Origin: Hypholoma sublateritium FD-334 SS-4
Taxonomy: Eukaryota; Basidiomycota; Agaricomycetes; Agaricales; Strophariaceae
Length of the DNA stretch: 64,000 bases
Assembly (NCBI GenBank): GCA_000827495.1
Contig: KN817521.1
Coordinates: forward strand, 310,001 to 374,000
Direction: 5' to 3'
Each line of letters begins with the position of its first letter. Position 1 is the stretch's first letter. The notes beneath the pieces are model-generated. The model saw nothing but the letters and a program-made list of their open reading frames with translations. It had not been told where the DNA came from and searched no databases. A program made the translations under genes and the position numbers. Shown piece after piece: positions 52,790 to 64,000 of the stretch.

Positions 52790-53479
52790 GGTTCTTTCAT
52801 ATGTATTTATCTTCCCAAGTTAGCCCTCTGTTGCAATCCGAGCCATTCCGAGAGACTTGTCTGAGAGTGAGAGGGCCGGTGCCCGAAGGCTCTTCACGTC
52901 CATCGAATTCAGAGAGATGATATCGACAGTAGCCCATTATACACGAACATCAAACTACACGCTGGGAAATGGTTCCAATGTACACCTACGAAGGCATTGC
53001 TACGGGAGTCAGGCTCCAACAACGGTATAAAATGTGTTTACCGGGGGGATGCGTCGGTGATGGTCGGTCTGAAGTCGGTCTACTTACTCCTCCAAGCTCC
53101 ATCAATAATGGTTGAAGTCGGAACCTAGACGGAATCCTCCGATACTGGATCATGGAGAAGCCCATCGATGCTAGTATTCCATCAGTTAATATTCACCTTC
53201 TGACCATGGATTCACAGTAGAAGCCTGAATGATACTCAGACATTTATATACCGTTTTGTCACGGTGGATGCAAGGTGGAGGATGTTTTGTTCATGTTTTG
53301 TTTTCGTTCACTGGAAATGTGCGAATTGATATTGATTGCCGGCGGCTTGATAAATGGAGATCGAGAGATGCTCACGTGCGTGTCTCGCGTCGGGCTCTCA
53401 GCCGCTGCTTGCTTTTAACTCACTCAGCACTGCTACTTTTCTTCTTCCACCATCAATATCACCTTTCCAGTCCATCATA
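52790..53479. other. Intergenic promoter region of the Zn2Cys6 gene
   Basis: 690 bases without a recognisable gene. The 3' flank of NIPSNAP and the promoter of the regulator are expected here. A short plus frame at 53229 is spurious. Confidence 0.4.
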
Positions 53480-56400
53480 ATGGAGTGGCAAGACTCAGAC
53501 CCCTCTGATGAAGAACAGCAACATACCGAAGATGCACAAACCACCTCTCGGAAACGAAGTAGTCGCGGTCCGTCTAATACACACTTGCATGCAATCGACA
53601 CACACCGTCTGACTCACCCCCATAGCCTGCGATCAGTGTCGGAAAACAAAAAGCAAATGCGAGAGGGTCAAGGGCGACTCGAAGATGTGCAAGAGTTGTG
53701 CACTTACCGGTACCGGTAAATGATTGCGCTCCGTCTGCATATTGTTTTAATGTCTCATTCACCATCAACTATAGCTTGCACATTTTTAGGTGTGTAAAGA
53801 GTATCAAATATCATGAGTAACATTGGATATCTGATTACACTTAGGCCCTAGCTATAAGCGTGGTCCGCCTAAAGGCTACATCCATGCTATCGAGCAGCGG
53901 TGGCATCAAGTTGAAGCACTATTAGGCGCCATCCTTCAATGCCCTGATCCGCGAGTACAGAACATTGTCTCCGAGCTGCGACAAGACGATTTGGCCAGAG
54001 AAATATTAGGACGAGTGGATTCGGGGCCATACGCGAGTCTCACACAGCTCGAACTCCATCTACACACATTGACATACGTATCAGGGTCCCTCAGGACGAA
54101 GAACGCAGCCCGCGGGTGCAACTAAAGAGGATTTTTTTGCATCCATCCTGAAAAGCAACGAAGCAGCTCATGCTGATTCTTCGAGAGCTCGTAGGCAATC
54201 GCGAGTCTCCAGGGAAATAGTATCTTCCAGTCAAGGTGTGTCACATACAGACTCTTTTAACACCAATATACTCAGCCGATTTTAGATCATGGCTTGTCTG
54301 TAGTCCCGACAAAGGAATGGCAAGATAACCTCTCCAAGAGGTTGGCATTCGGGCCAAGTCCGGGGACGAGTACCCATCTTCCTGATGATCAGGGAATTCC
54401 TGCGTCGCGACGAAGAAGGCTCAACGGTACAGATAATCAGTCCCCCGCCAATTGGGGTTCCCTCTACACCATTGATCCGGCACCTGGTAGGGTTACATTT
54501 GTGTATAAACCAAATACACAATTAAAAACGATGCAGAAACGGATGACTTCAAAGCCGCATCTGAAGGCCTGGGACAATTGTCCCTTGATGAAAATCAGGA
54601 GGTTGGTGCTAGGGTTCTTGGCATAATTATTTGTTCTGACACATCAGTCTAGGTACGATTCCATGGTCAAGCTAGTGGACTTCACCTTCTCGGACGGAAC
54701 GCACGCACCGACGACCGAATAGATGGTGGGATATGGCAAGTTTTTCCCGGGTCTAGCTGTTGCAACACTCTCATATCCGCGGTATCCAGGCGGTTACCAA
54801 TGGCAAGAGTTTGGCCCCCGTCCAAATTTGGAATTCAGAGCTATCCTGCTGCTCACGTCCATGTCGAACTCCCATCACAGCATGTTCAAGACAAGCTTAT
54901 CGACCTGTATTTTACCAATATACATCCCATATTCCCCGTAATTCACAAGACACGTTTCTTAGCGGAATACCGCTCAAGGTAAATTATAACATCAGTTTTT
55001 ATCGCCCTATCTTTGACAAATGCCATGATACAGAACACAGAGGTTTGACATTTATTACGTATAGAATGCCCCGCTAATCTGTAATACAGTGAAGGCGTTG
55101 ATTTCAGGGACTCCCCGAGCTCGCATTCAGGATCGACATACTCCTCCCCAAGACCGGAACCTACGCAAGAAGTGACTCGATTACTCTTATTCTCTATATT
55201 TGCCATTGCAGCCCGATTTACCGACGATAATCCACCCCAAGACAATAAGATGTGGGATGCAGGGTGTGATTACCTAGATAGCGCACGAAACATCCTCAGT
55301 GTGTCATTCATCTAAAATTGACCATGCAACCCATACTCAACATCTTGCAGTGCAAGTATTTCATGTTGCACGGCCTTCAACAGTGCAATCCCTGTTGCTT
55401 CTGGGGTATAGGGAATTTGGCATCGGCTCTATGGAACAAGGATGGATATTTATCGGTTTGTCTGAATATTTATTTCAATGGTCCATCTGACCACAATTAA
55501 TATTACAGGTACGGGTATTCGAATGGTAACTCTGTCATGTGTATCGCCGAGTTAAAATTAGTCTAATCGACTCACCAGGCATTTGATCTGGGATTAAATT
55601 GTGACTCGTCAACGTGGAAAATGCATGGGCATGATTTATTCTCCCCCGAGGAGACCCAAACACGGCGACAGATATGGTGGGCTTGCATATTGACGGACAG
55701 GTACGGGTCTGTATATATGGGTATGTGATTCCAGACTGCAAAAACAAACTCTTAATCTCATGACTTGCAGGCCGACCAATCATGATAAAAGACGAGGACT
55801 TCGATACTTCTCTGCCCAGTGTTGATCCAGTGAGTAAAACAATATCGAAATGGTGGTCTGAAGCTCAGATCAATGTAGGCAGAGGATCGCCAGCCTTGGC
55901 AGCCTGAGCTAACAAAGGACAACATACCGTATGAGCCCGTACCATGTCGAATCATGGGCGCCTTTTGTGCCACATCTAGGCTAAGTAACTATCTGAAACG
56001 ATCACATATGAGCAGCGCTTACAGTATTTATATTGACAGCCGTTATTCTGGGAGCAATAGTCACCCACATTTACCCAGTACGGGCAACAACCAACAAGCC
56101 CAAGCAAGCATTGTTAGCCGATTTGGAAAGTCGGCTCGATCAATGGTACATCACCTTACCGGATGAACTTCAGTACGACGGAGCCAGTAAAAGGTATATG
56201 CCACCACCTCAAATCATTATATTGCACCTGCGTTACTGGGGCGCAGTGCTTCTGCTCCACCGTGCTTTGTAAGTCATTAATTTCATTCTTCACAGCAGTG
56301 TTACTGATGCCTTGAAGCATACCTAATTGGAAGGGGTAAGGGATCGAAAAACTACTACACTGAATACCATTCTAACTGTCAAATAGACATATCGAAAGCG

Positions 56401-57412
56401 TTCCAAGGTCGACCATTGGAACCAGAGCGCTTGACCTTTCTCACGGAGCTGCATGTCACGTCGCTTCATTAGGTAAAGCAGTTAACCACCCTTCGCCGGG
56501 TGACATGAGTCGTAATTTTTTATTTGCAGTGACGGTATACCGAGATATCTTTACGATGAAGAGGGCTTCGCCCTTCTTGACATCCTATTTACTAGGCGCA
56601 GCGTACGTTCACTGATTTCAAAAAAATTACACGGGCTGACATGCTAAATAGGATTATGCACATATTGACATGTACGATCTTTGACGAATCATTCGACCTT
56701 TACGCTGATTCTGAGATTACAGTGAAAATACGACCGGACAATGTTGGAGCTGGCGTTGGACTACAGCAATGTATGGTAGCCTTAAAGGAGATGGCGGTGG
56801 GTATTAATGGCCATTGCAAATGGTACCGATGATTAACATTGTTTACAGGTTGTTTGGCCCAGTGCCTCGAGGGCATGGGAGCTACTAAATGGCGTGCAAC
56901 TCCGGACCCACGCACACCCACCGGCACAATTCCAGCCGCAGTATCAGAATACAGATCGAAACAAACGAGGTGCACAAGACGCATTCGGAGAAGATAATAG
57001 ACCCGACTATCCCTCCCATGAGGCCTTCGGAGGCCCGGCAGCACCAGAAACGCTTGACACTAGTCAGAGCTTGGATCTTGAAGATAGCACAAACGGGGTG
57101 CAAGATATCAGTACTCGCTTGATGGCGCATATGCTCGGGTTGGAAATTCCGGGTGTCGAACCGTCGACTTCTTATTATCCAGGTTACGAGTGGTGGCCCC
57201 GAAACCAAGGCGGTTCTTCACAACAGCCGCCCCAGCAGCACTTGCCGCCCACGGGCGCGTATCCGAGCAGCACGGATTTTTCCACGGACCTACAAGGAAT
57301 GGGGCAGGGGCTAGGGTCTGTGAGCGGAACCGCATGGGCACCCACCACGGCCACAGACTACAACGCAAATAATCTAAACTACTCGTATGACTTTGGGCAG
57401 TACGGGGTGTGA
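53480..57412 (+). CDS. Zn2Cys6 fungal transcription factor
   Basis: MEWQDSDPSDEEQQHTEDAQ leads into the binuclear zinc cluster CDQCRKTKSKC, then MCKSCALTGTAC, with Cys at 31, 34, 41, 51, 54 and 61. The sixth Cys comes from a 15-nt exon (53775-53789). A linker, YKRGPPKGYIHAIEQRW, follows. The fungal-specific regulatory domain is visible in RFHGQASGLHLLG, IDLYFTNIHPIFPVIHKTRF, LLLFSIFAIAARFTDD, GYREFGIGSMEQGWIFIG and TGIRMAFDLGLN. The C-terminus is Gln/Pro/Gly/Ser-rich, probably activating. The intron 54736..54789 is GC-AG. One join near 54074-54106 needs a 31-nt intron or contains a frame error. Target genes cannot be told. Confidence 0.85.
53775..53789 (+). other. 15-nt microexon carrying the sixth zinc-cluster cysteine
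   Basis: CTTGCACATTTTTAG lies between introns 53716..53774 and 53790..53844 and encodes A-C-T-F-L with split codons at both ends. Without it the cluster would lack its last Cys. Confidence 0.85.
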
Positions 57413-57663
57413 ACAAAAACTAATTTAGGCCAGGATTTGATAGTTGATTTCATGTAGTTCTATGTAGTTGTGTATAATATTGACTCATTGGTAACACGAT
57501 AAGCATCTGATGATCAAACTAAATTGAACTCAATGGGAAAGTGAATTATGTAACTGCCTCACCTGAAGCGTATGTGATCGCAATCATCTTGGACCTTCGT
57601 GGACCCACGATTGACGAATTCCCGCTTGTTTGGCCGACGTTGTCTTCAGCGCTAACCACCACC
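57413..57663. other. Short spacer before the forkhead gene
   Basis: 251 bases carrying the regulator gene 3' flank and the forkhead promoter. The upstream part of an open frame from 57541 is likely untranslated, because the preferred ATG at 57664 has an ACCACCATGT context. Confidence 0.4.
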
Positions 57664-59775
57664 ATGTCCCACCTCCAGCATCTCCTCAACCACGACCACG
57701 GCGGCCCTCATGCCTCAAAGTCTGCTTTTCTTATTATTCTTGCCCCTCATTGGTGTGCTAACCCCATGCAACTACCAGATTAGACGAGCACAGACAGCCC
57801 GCCGTGGACCAGCTCGACGTCTCCTCGTCGGCTGAGGAGGATATTTCGCCTGGCTCTGATGACGAAGTTGACGAGCTCCTTGAAGATGAGACCGATGGTG
57901 ACATGGAATACTACGACGAAGAACCCCCCACAACACCACTAGGGACTACCAGTACGACCGAGCACCCCTCCGACACCCCACATCACGAAAACAGCCACGA
58001 TGCCAAACCGGATCCTATTTTGGATTCATTTCCACTGAGAAGGGAAGAGAAGCGACCAGAGCCAGCGCCGCGGCGGAAACTTGAAAAGCACGACAGGAAG
58101 ATCGACCTGGGACTCCACGATCACAAGGCACATGCCGACTGCCCTGATACCCTGGCATGCCTACCCGACACTCATGGCCGCCCCCAACACACTCTCCCTG
58201 TTATTTTGCGCTGTGCTATTCTGGGGAGTCCCCGCAAGCGCCTAACTATTCGCGAGATTTACGCGACTATGGAATCGAAATATCCATATTACAAGACTGC
58301 CGGCCAAACGTGGAAGGTAAACCTAGTTTTCCCGGGCTTCTTAAATTCAATATACTAAATATGCGACTCTTCCCATGTAGCAATCCGTTCGCCACCATCT
58401 CTCGTTGAATCGACTATTTGAGAGACAACCACGACCAGTCACAGATCCGGGGTTTGGCTCGTATTGGACGGTCAATTTATCAGCACCGCCAGGTACCAAG
58501 CGCCCACGGAAGAGAGGCCGGCCTAACAAAGAAAGTCACGAAGGAGGATCAGCAACTAAAAAATCTAATCCGCACAAAAGTCATCCGCAATCGCATCCTG
58601 GGCAACTGGACCAACCTTTGAAATTTCAGTTCCAGCCACAGACCCATCCTGCACCACCGCCACCGCCGCTCCCACCTCAGCAACCACAGGGCAATCCGGT
58701 AGCGCTTCACCACCCCCATCATCATAATATGCACGTACTCCAGAATCATTCGCCGCTTATGTCGCATTATCATTCACCACTCGAAGCCAACCCACCTCTC
58801 TTACAACATGCGCAGACGGCTATGCCGCTGCCGCCACCATCATCTTCACCACCGACATCTCAAAATCATCATCGACACGAACATCCACATCCGAATCACT
58901 ATCAGAATCATCGACAACATCAAACTAGACCTCTTCATCAGCATAATTCATTGCCCCCCTCACACATTCCACACCATCCATCTTTATCTCCTTCAATACC
59001 CCCACCTGCTCCGCCACTGTCTTCGGCGCATTCACATCAGTATTCTCAACAACATCAACAGATCTATGTGCCCCATCAACGCCCTCATCAAGACCAATAC
59101 CCACCTCCATCCCAGCACCTGCCTCCACACTCATCACAGATCGTCTCATCACAATCTCGACCATCTCTTAATCATTCTCACTCCCAACCTCTTGAACACC
59201 ACGATTCTCGTCGGCAGTCGACATCATATCCTCTTCAGCGTAAAGGTTCATTACCTGTGAATCCTGCGCGAGACTCCGCATATCCTCTAACTTCAAGAGA
59301 TCCAGACGGAGATGATATCATGGCAATTAATGACGGGATTCGCAATGGTCCAACAATATCCGATGATGAAAGCGAGGAAGACACGGACGATCGTCATCAT
59401 CGCCGGTTAGGCACTGGCGTATTTGTCCCAACTAAACCATCACCAATATTTTCTCTACCTCCTTTCTCTGTGCTTACTCCACCTCTTCGGCAAGAACTTC
59501 TGGAACAAATGCGCCAGGAGATAGCGACCCTACGGCGGACATCAGCGGAGGCAGTGTCTACATCTATCAGATTATCTGAGCAGCTTGCGAATGCCAATTT
59601 AGAGGTATCGCGTTCTCGAGAAGCTGTCAGGGACTTGGAAGATATGCTACAAGACGAGGCTGCAAAGCGGAAAGAGCTGGAGAAACTACGGGCGCTGGAG
59701 ACGGACCGTCGGCGAGCGGCAGAGGATGCCCTCAGCAGCACCATCCGGTCGCCTACCCGAGTGCGTGCGACATGA
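57664..59775 (+). CDS. Forkhead transcription factor
   Basis: Three exons (57664-57719, 57779-58316, 58381-59775) give 662 residues. After an acidic N-terminus (EEDISPGSDDEVDELLEDE) comes the winged-helix domain: GRPQHTLPVILRCAILGSP, RLTIREIYATMESKYPYYK, GQTWKQSVRHHLSLNRLFER and GFGSYWTVN. The recognition helix is QSVRHHLSLN, spanning the second intron. An AT-hook-like KRPRKRGRPNK follows, then a long His/Pro/Gln/Ser-rich stretch (about residues 235-490). Near the C-terminus is a coiled coil (RQEILEQ-like, Leu/Glu/Arg-rich) with Asp/Glu-rich flanks. Fungal forkheads of this kind control mitotic or developmental genes; the specific role is unknown. Confidence 0.9.
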
Positions 59776-60447
59776 CAGCTTCCGTTTCTCATACACATCT
59801 AGCTGCTTCCCATTGCATGGTTCTTTCTCAGGTTATGGATCTTATATCTTTATTCTCATGTCACCTTCATGTTGGCTTGTTGTCCACCATCTATATCACC
59901 CTAGGGGTGATTGTCTGAAGATACCACACTTATCTATTCCATCGCCATGGACAACCTTTGACTACGTCTGCTTGAGAATCGATGGCATATTTATTCACTT
60001 CTACGTATTGTTATAATCCTTTTTTCTTCGCCGCAGTCTTAAGTACGCTTAGTTGTCTTCTATTTTCGGACTCGGATCTTGCTGTGAGCAAGCTGTACAT
60101 AAAACCCGACCATTACGAGTGCTACGAGATGTTTAAGATGTTTGGTAATACTCATTAACGATCCAATTGGGGATGTTTGAAGACGTTTCCTTAGTCAGCG
60201 ACCACAGTCAATATCTTATGTACTCAAAAATCCTTCTGGTGAACACACATTTAGCTTGCATTTAGCACAACATTTGGCGGACATGACGGCAGAGCGGTAG
60301 TAAGCGGGACTCGGGACCAGGAATGGTCGCCGGATCTTAATTTAGCCCACAGGAATTTGGCAACAAGTACAAGCAGGACCAAACACACTTTTCGAAGTTT
60401 TGATGGGAGTAGGCCCTGCAGGAGATCGGCAAGCTTTTCTCAACGCC
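59776..60447. other. Intergenic spacer
   Basis: 672 bases holding the forkhead 3' flank and the UTP13 promoter. Frames at 59726 (plus) and 60342 (minus, overlapping UTP13 exon 1) have no features and are not called. Confidence 0.4.
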
Positions 60448-63400
60448 ATGGCCGTCCCAGCAGTCGCTCGTCCAAAATTAAAGACTGCGTGCGCATACAC
60501 TCGAATTATCTCATAAATGTCTCCTGTTGAATTTATCTTTCTATCAGGTTCAAAAAAGCGCGTACCATCGCGCCTCTCTTTACATCTGGTGCAGTAGCTG
60601 TAACCTCTGATGGCACAAGAATTGTCACCTGCGTAGCAGAAGATATCCTCCTCACGAATATCGAGAATGGACAAGAGATCTGCCGCTTCGTCGGAGTATG
60701 TATCCCTACCTTTGTCCGCAAGTATGTCACTCAACGTCTCGTAGGACACTCAAGCTATCAATTCATTATGCATTACACCATCATCATCCCACCTACTCGT
60801 GTTCACCGCCTCGCTCTCATTGCGCATATATGAACTGCCGAGCTCGAATGAACCATTGAAAAAACGCGTCGCACCTATCCGAGTCGTCGGGCGCGCTCAC
60901 GAGGCGCCCATCCATGTCTGCATTGCAGATCCCACCTCCACATACCTCGCGTCAGGCTCCGCCGACGGCGTCGTAAAGGTGTGGCATATCGTGCGCGGAT
61001 ACACAACCCATGTCTTCAAAGGCCATGGTGGTGTAGTCAGTGCCCTTACGTTCCACTATCCCTTCGACGCCTCTGCGGTCACAACCGCCCAGGAAGAAAA
61101 GACAATACGGCTGATTACGGCGTCAGTGGACACGCGCATACGGATATTCAACCTCACGGCCGGCGCCTCGACGTCAAGCGGCGGTGGAAAGGCTGAAGCG
61201 ATTTTGGAGGGCCATGTATCTGTGCCGCGCGGACTGGATGTGTCTGCAGATGGGCGATGGCTTGTTAGCGGTGGCAGGGATTCCGTGGTGCTTGTATGGG
61301 ATCTTCTGTCCAAGCCTTCCATGGGTCCAGCCAAGGTGCGAAAGAACGCTAAGAACGCGACATCTCTTACCCCGACGCTCGTGAAAACGATACCTGCACT
61401 TGAACGAGTCGAGGCAGTCGGTATTCTGCGCTTGGATGATGTCATGACTACAGATGCCAAGTCGGAACTCAGCCAACTTCAATTCTACACCGGCGGCGAA
61501 AAGGGTCTCGTGAAACTGTGGAATGGCAAAGGCGAGGACTTAAGGAAGTTTGGGCAGGAGCATAGTACCTCTTCCGAAGAGCTCGAGGAGCAGCGACAAA
61601 TCACAAACATTCTGTGAGTTTCCTCCATTGACTTTTTGTGATCATGTCTTAACCAGGGGTTAGCTATATACCATCTACATCTACAGTGGTGTCTATACAC
61701 GCCGACCAAAATATCATTTTCCATTCATTACAAGATGGGACACTTTCCCGCCAACTCATCGGCTACAACGACGAAATTGTCGATGCAAGCTTTCTTAGTT
61801 ATCCAACCCACCAATCATCAGACTCCACTCCCACCCGCGATTCGCATATTGCCTTTGCCACAAATTCTTCCCTCATCCGCGTCTATTCCACACAAAATCT
61901 CGACGCGTGCCTATTGGAAGGCCACTCGGAAATCGTACTTGCCCTCGATCACTCTGCGAATAGTCGGTTATTGGTGAGCGGGAGCAAGGATAAAACTGCG
62001 CGCATCTGGGCCCCTATGAACGGTGAGACGAGTGATCTAGGAGTCACTTGGGGCTACGGTTGCGTGGCAATCTGTGAAGGACACGCAGAAAGCGTTGGTG
62101 CTGTGACTATGGCGCGCGGGGGCGAAAATGGGTCTAAGTTCGCATTCACAGGAAGCCAGGATCGCACAATCAAAATGTGGGACCTCTCAGAAGTCTCGAC
62201 GGTGTTCAATACAGGCAGCGACAGTGCAGTACGCTGTAAGAGCTTGACGACACATAAAGCTCACGAAAAGGACATCAATTCCCTCGATGTTGCACCCAAC
62301 GATCGTTTCCTCGCTTCGGGCTCGCAGGACCGCACCGCCAAAGTGTTTGAAATCGTGTATACGGTCGGTGCTGGCGGGGCAGCGCGCGGTGAGCTGAAGC
62401 TGGTAGGGACGTGTAAGGGTCACAAGCGCGGCGTTTGGTCGGTGCGCTTTGGCCGGGCAGAGCGGGTCCTTGCGACGGGTAGCGGAGACAAAACGGTAAA
62501 ACTCTGGAGCTTGGACGATTATTCGTGCCTGCGGACATTCGAAGGCCATACAAATTCGGTATTGCGCGTCGACTTCCTCAATATGGGGTTGCAACTCATC
62601 AGCACGGGTTCGGATGGTTTGGCCAAGCTATGGAACGTAAGGGAGGAAGAATGCGTTGCCACGCTGGACAACCATGAAGATAAAGTGCGTTTCCTCACAA
62701 TCCGGTGCTTTACCCCATCCTCGGTGGGCTCATGCCAAACTGTTTTTGATGTAGGTTTGGGCACTAGCTATCAGCGCCAACGAAAGCACGATCATTACTG
62801 GAGCTGCTGATTCGGTTGTTACCTTCTGGGAAGATTGCACCGAAGAAGATCAAGCAGAGAAGGAGACAAAACGCACTGAGTCAGCGCTGAAGTAAGTCCA
62901 CGGCGTATTTCTCGATTGGAAACGAAAATGAACCTATGTTATTAGGGACCAAGATTTCCTGAATTACCTCTCATTGCGCGATTACAAGCGGGCCATTCAA
63001 CTTGCGCTTGCAATGTCTCAGCCTGGCCGACTACTTTCTCTGTTCAAGGAGATCGCTTCTTCAGAGGAAGACGATGACTCGCCTTCCCTCACAGGCAATG
63101 CTTCTGTCGACGAGATCATCCGTACACTCTCCGGTCCGGAACTAGCCAAACTCCTCCGGTTCATTCGGGATTGGAACACCAACGCGAAGACCTCCGTCGT
63201 GGCTCAGAAGGTGCTATTGGCGATCATGAAGTTGCGAACGGCTGATGACGTTATCAAAGCCTTTGGCGACGAGAACCTCGAAAAAATGTTTGCGGATGGC
63301 GAAGAGGAGGATCTGGCTTCTCCTAGCGCTCCTTCGACAGGGCGCACTGCGTTAAAAGAGCTCGTTGATGCCCTGATTCCTTACTCAGAACGGCATCTTG

Positions 63401-63528
63401 CGCGAATGGAGAGGCTCGTGCAGGAGAGCTATGTTGTGGACTATATCCTAGGCGAAATGGACGATGGAATGTTTGACAACTATGCCATGGGCGACGACGA
63501 TGATAACGTAATGGACGTAGATCATTAG
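60448..63528 (+). CDS. UTP13: U3 snoRNP WD40 protein Utp13 (TBL3)
   Basis: Utp13 is a UtpB subunit of the small-subunit processome that assembles pre-18S rRNA in the nucleolus. The ATG at 60448 gives MAVPAVARPKLKTA, joined by an intron to FKKARTIAPLFTSGAVAVTS. WD repeats follow in two propellers, for example YLASGSADGVVKVWHIVRGY, WLVSGGRDSVVLVWDLL, LLVSGSKDKTARIWAPM, FAFTGSQDRTIKMWDLS and VLATGSGDKTVKLWSLDD. The C-terminal Utp13 domain reads RDYKRAIQLALAMSQPGRLL and ends MDNDDDDNVMDVDH-like acidic residues. Introns are few. It is convergent with the last gene, with 21 bases between the two stops. Confidence 0.94.
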
Positions 63529-63549
63529 AGTCGTGCATTGATTTTATTT

Positions 63550-64000
63550 TCATTTCGTTACATTGCATATATTGCCGAGCCGACAGCCTTGCACGCCGTT
63601 GAACAGAAGCACCCATTCCCCTGGCTCGAGAGCCTTTGTAGTGAGAACATTGTCTGTATCCTCTTTCACGCGCCCGTTTTCGATTAGCCACCGCCGCATC
63701 ACGCCAGGCAGACAGCCTGTGCTTACGGACGGGGTTAGCCAAGTAGAAGAGCGGTAAAACGCAACATTGTATATGGACGTCTCCATGATCTCCCCATCCT
63801 GATTGTAGAGAAGCACGTCCCAATCGGTGGCGGATCGTACTTCAGCTACCTTTACGTTGCGGGATTTCGCCTGTTCGTAGACGGCTCTGAAGGTGGTCTT
63901 CGTTTGCGTGAAAACAGATGGTTCGATCAGCTCCGTGTCGAGGTAGATCTTAACAGCAGATATAAGCTCTGCGGTACCTTGGGCGGTGACGGGGGGCAAC
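63550..64000 (-). CDS. Class IV PLP lyase/aminotransferase, probably aminodeoxychorismate lyase (partial)
   Basis: The C-terminal 149 residues are present; the frame is open to the window edge, so the N-terminus lies beyond 64000. Signature sequence in order: IYLDTELIEPSVFTQTKTTF, DWDVLLYNQDGEIMETSIYN, TPSVSTGCLPGVMRRWLI and GEWVLLFNGVQGCRLG. The Glu-Thr-Ser and Thr-Gly-Cys-Leu-Pro-Gly segments bind the PLP phosphate in class IV enzymes. Fungal 4-amino-4-deoxychorismate lyases (para-aminobenzoate and folate pathway) look like this; a branched-chain aminotransferase is the main alternative. The stop at 63550 lies 21 bases from the UTP13 stop. Confidence 0.85.
   Translation of the reverse strand, partial: LPPVTAQGTAELISAVKIYLDTELIEPSVFTQTKTTFRAVYEQAKSRNVKVAEVRSATDWDVLLYNQDGEIMETSIYNVAFYRSSTWLTPSVSTGCLPGVMRRWLIENGRVKEDTDNVLTTKALEPGEWVLLFNGVQGCRLGNICNVTK

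Noticed and set aside
60342..60749. 135-codon minus-strand frame over UTP13 exon 1
   Set aside because: It covers the conserved start of UTP13 in antisense and shows no family sequence.

Overview
The window is nuclear DNA of a filamentous basidiomycete, most likely an Agaricomycete. The evidence is dense gene packing, many short introns (about 45-70 nt with GTRNGT donors, CTRAY-like branch sites and YAG acceptors), a polyporopepsin-type secreted aspartic protease, a GH5_9 exo-glucanase, a Zn2Cys6 regulator and a fused molybdenum-cofactor gene. No bacterial-style operons, CRISPR arrays, rRNA, tRNA or intact transposons were seen. Most genes are broken by introns, so the coordinates given span start codon to stop codon. 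Exon joins were worked out by eye from reading frame and family conservation.

Layout. 0-8 kb: partial basic nuclear-type protein (minus), NOP10 (minus), a C2H2 zinc-finger protein (plus), a GH5_9 exo-beta-1,3-glucanase (minus), a Gly/Gln-rich small protein (minus) and a single-pass membrane protein (minus). 8-19 kb: a full-length ABCC transporter (minus), a RING-H2 E3 ligase of RNF126/RNF115 type (plus) and a secreted aspartic protease (minus). 19-24.4 kb: the gene-poor part, holding only a DUF89/ARMT1-like phosphatase. 24.4-35 kb: a 1,524-residue coiled-coil protein, an SRO7/tomosyn exocytosis regulator and the Golgi SNARE GOS1, all plus. 35-45 kb: a TatD-like hydrolase (minus), TRM5 (plus), the Ca2+-regulated aspartate/glutamate carrier (plus) and a Thr-rich repeat wall protein (plus). 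45-53 kb: a TXNDC17-like protein, MOCS1 (MoaA-MoaC, minus), proteasome beta-3 (PUP3), a glycosyltransferase with a discoidin-like tail, and a NIPSNAP protein. 53-64 kb: a Zn2Cys6 transcription factor, a forkhead factor, UTP13, and the C-terminal part of an aminodeoxychorismate-lyase-like enzyme (minus, runs off the window).

The genes are mainly housekeeping and unrelated in pathway. Ribosome and RNA work is covered by NOP10, UTP13 and TRM5, vesicle fusion by SRO7 and GOS1 side by side, and mitochondrial roles by the aspartate/glutamate carrier, NIPSNAP, possibly MOCS1 and the long TRM5 form. I found no new multigene system. The most interesting signals are in gene structure: a MOCS1 locus whose MoaA frame ends in Gly-Gly-stop inside an optional in-frame intron, microexons of 5, 6, 15 and 22 nt in three genes, GC-AG introns in two or three genes, stopless introns of length 3n, and a tandem-repeat wall protein whose introns sit at the same place in successive repeats.
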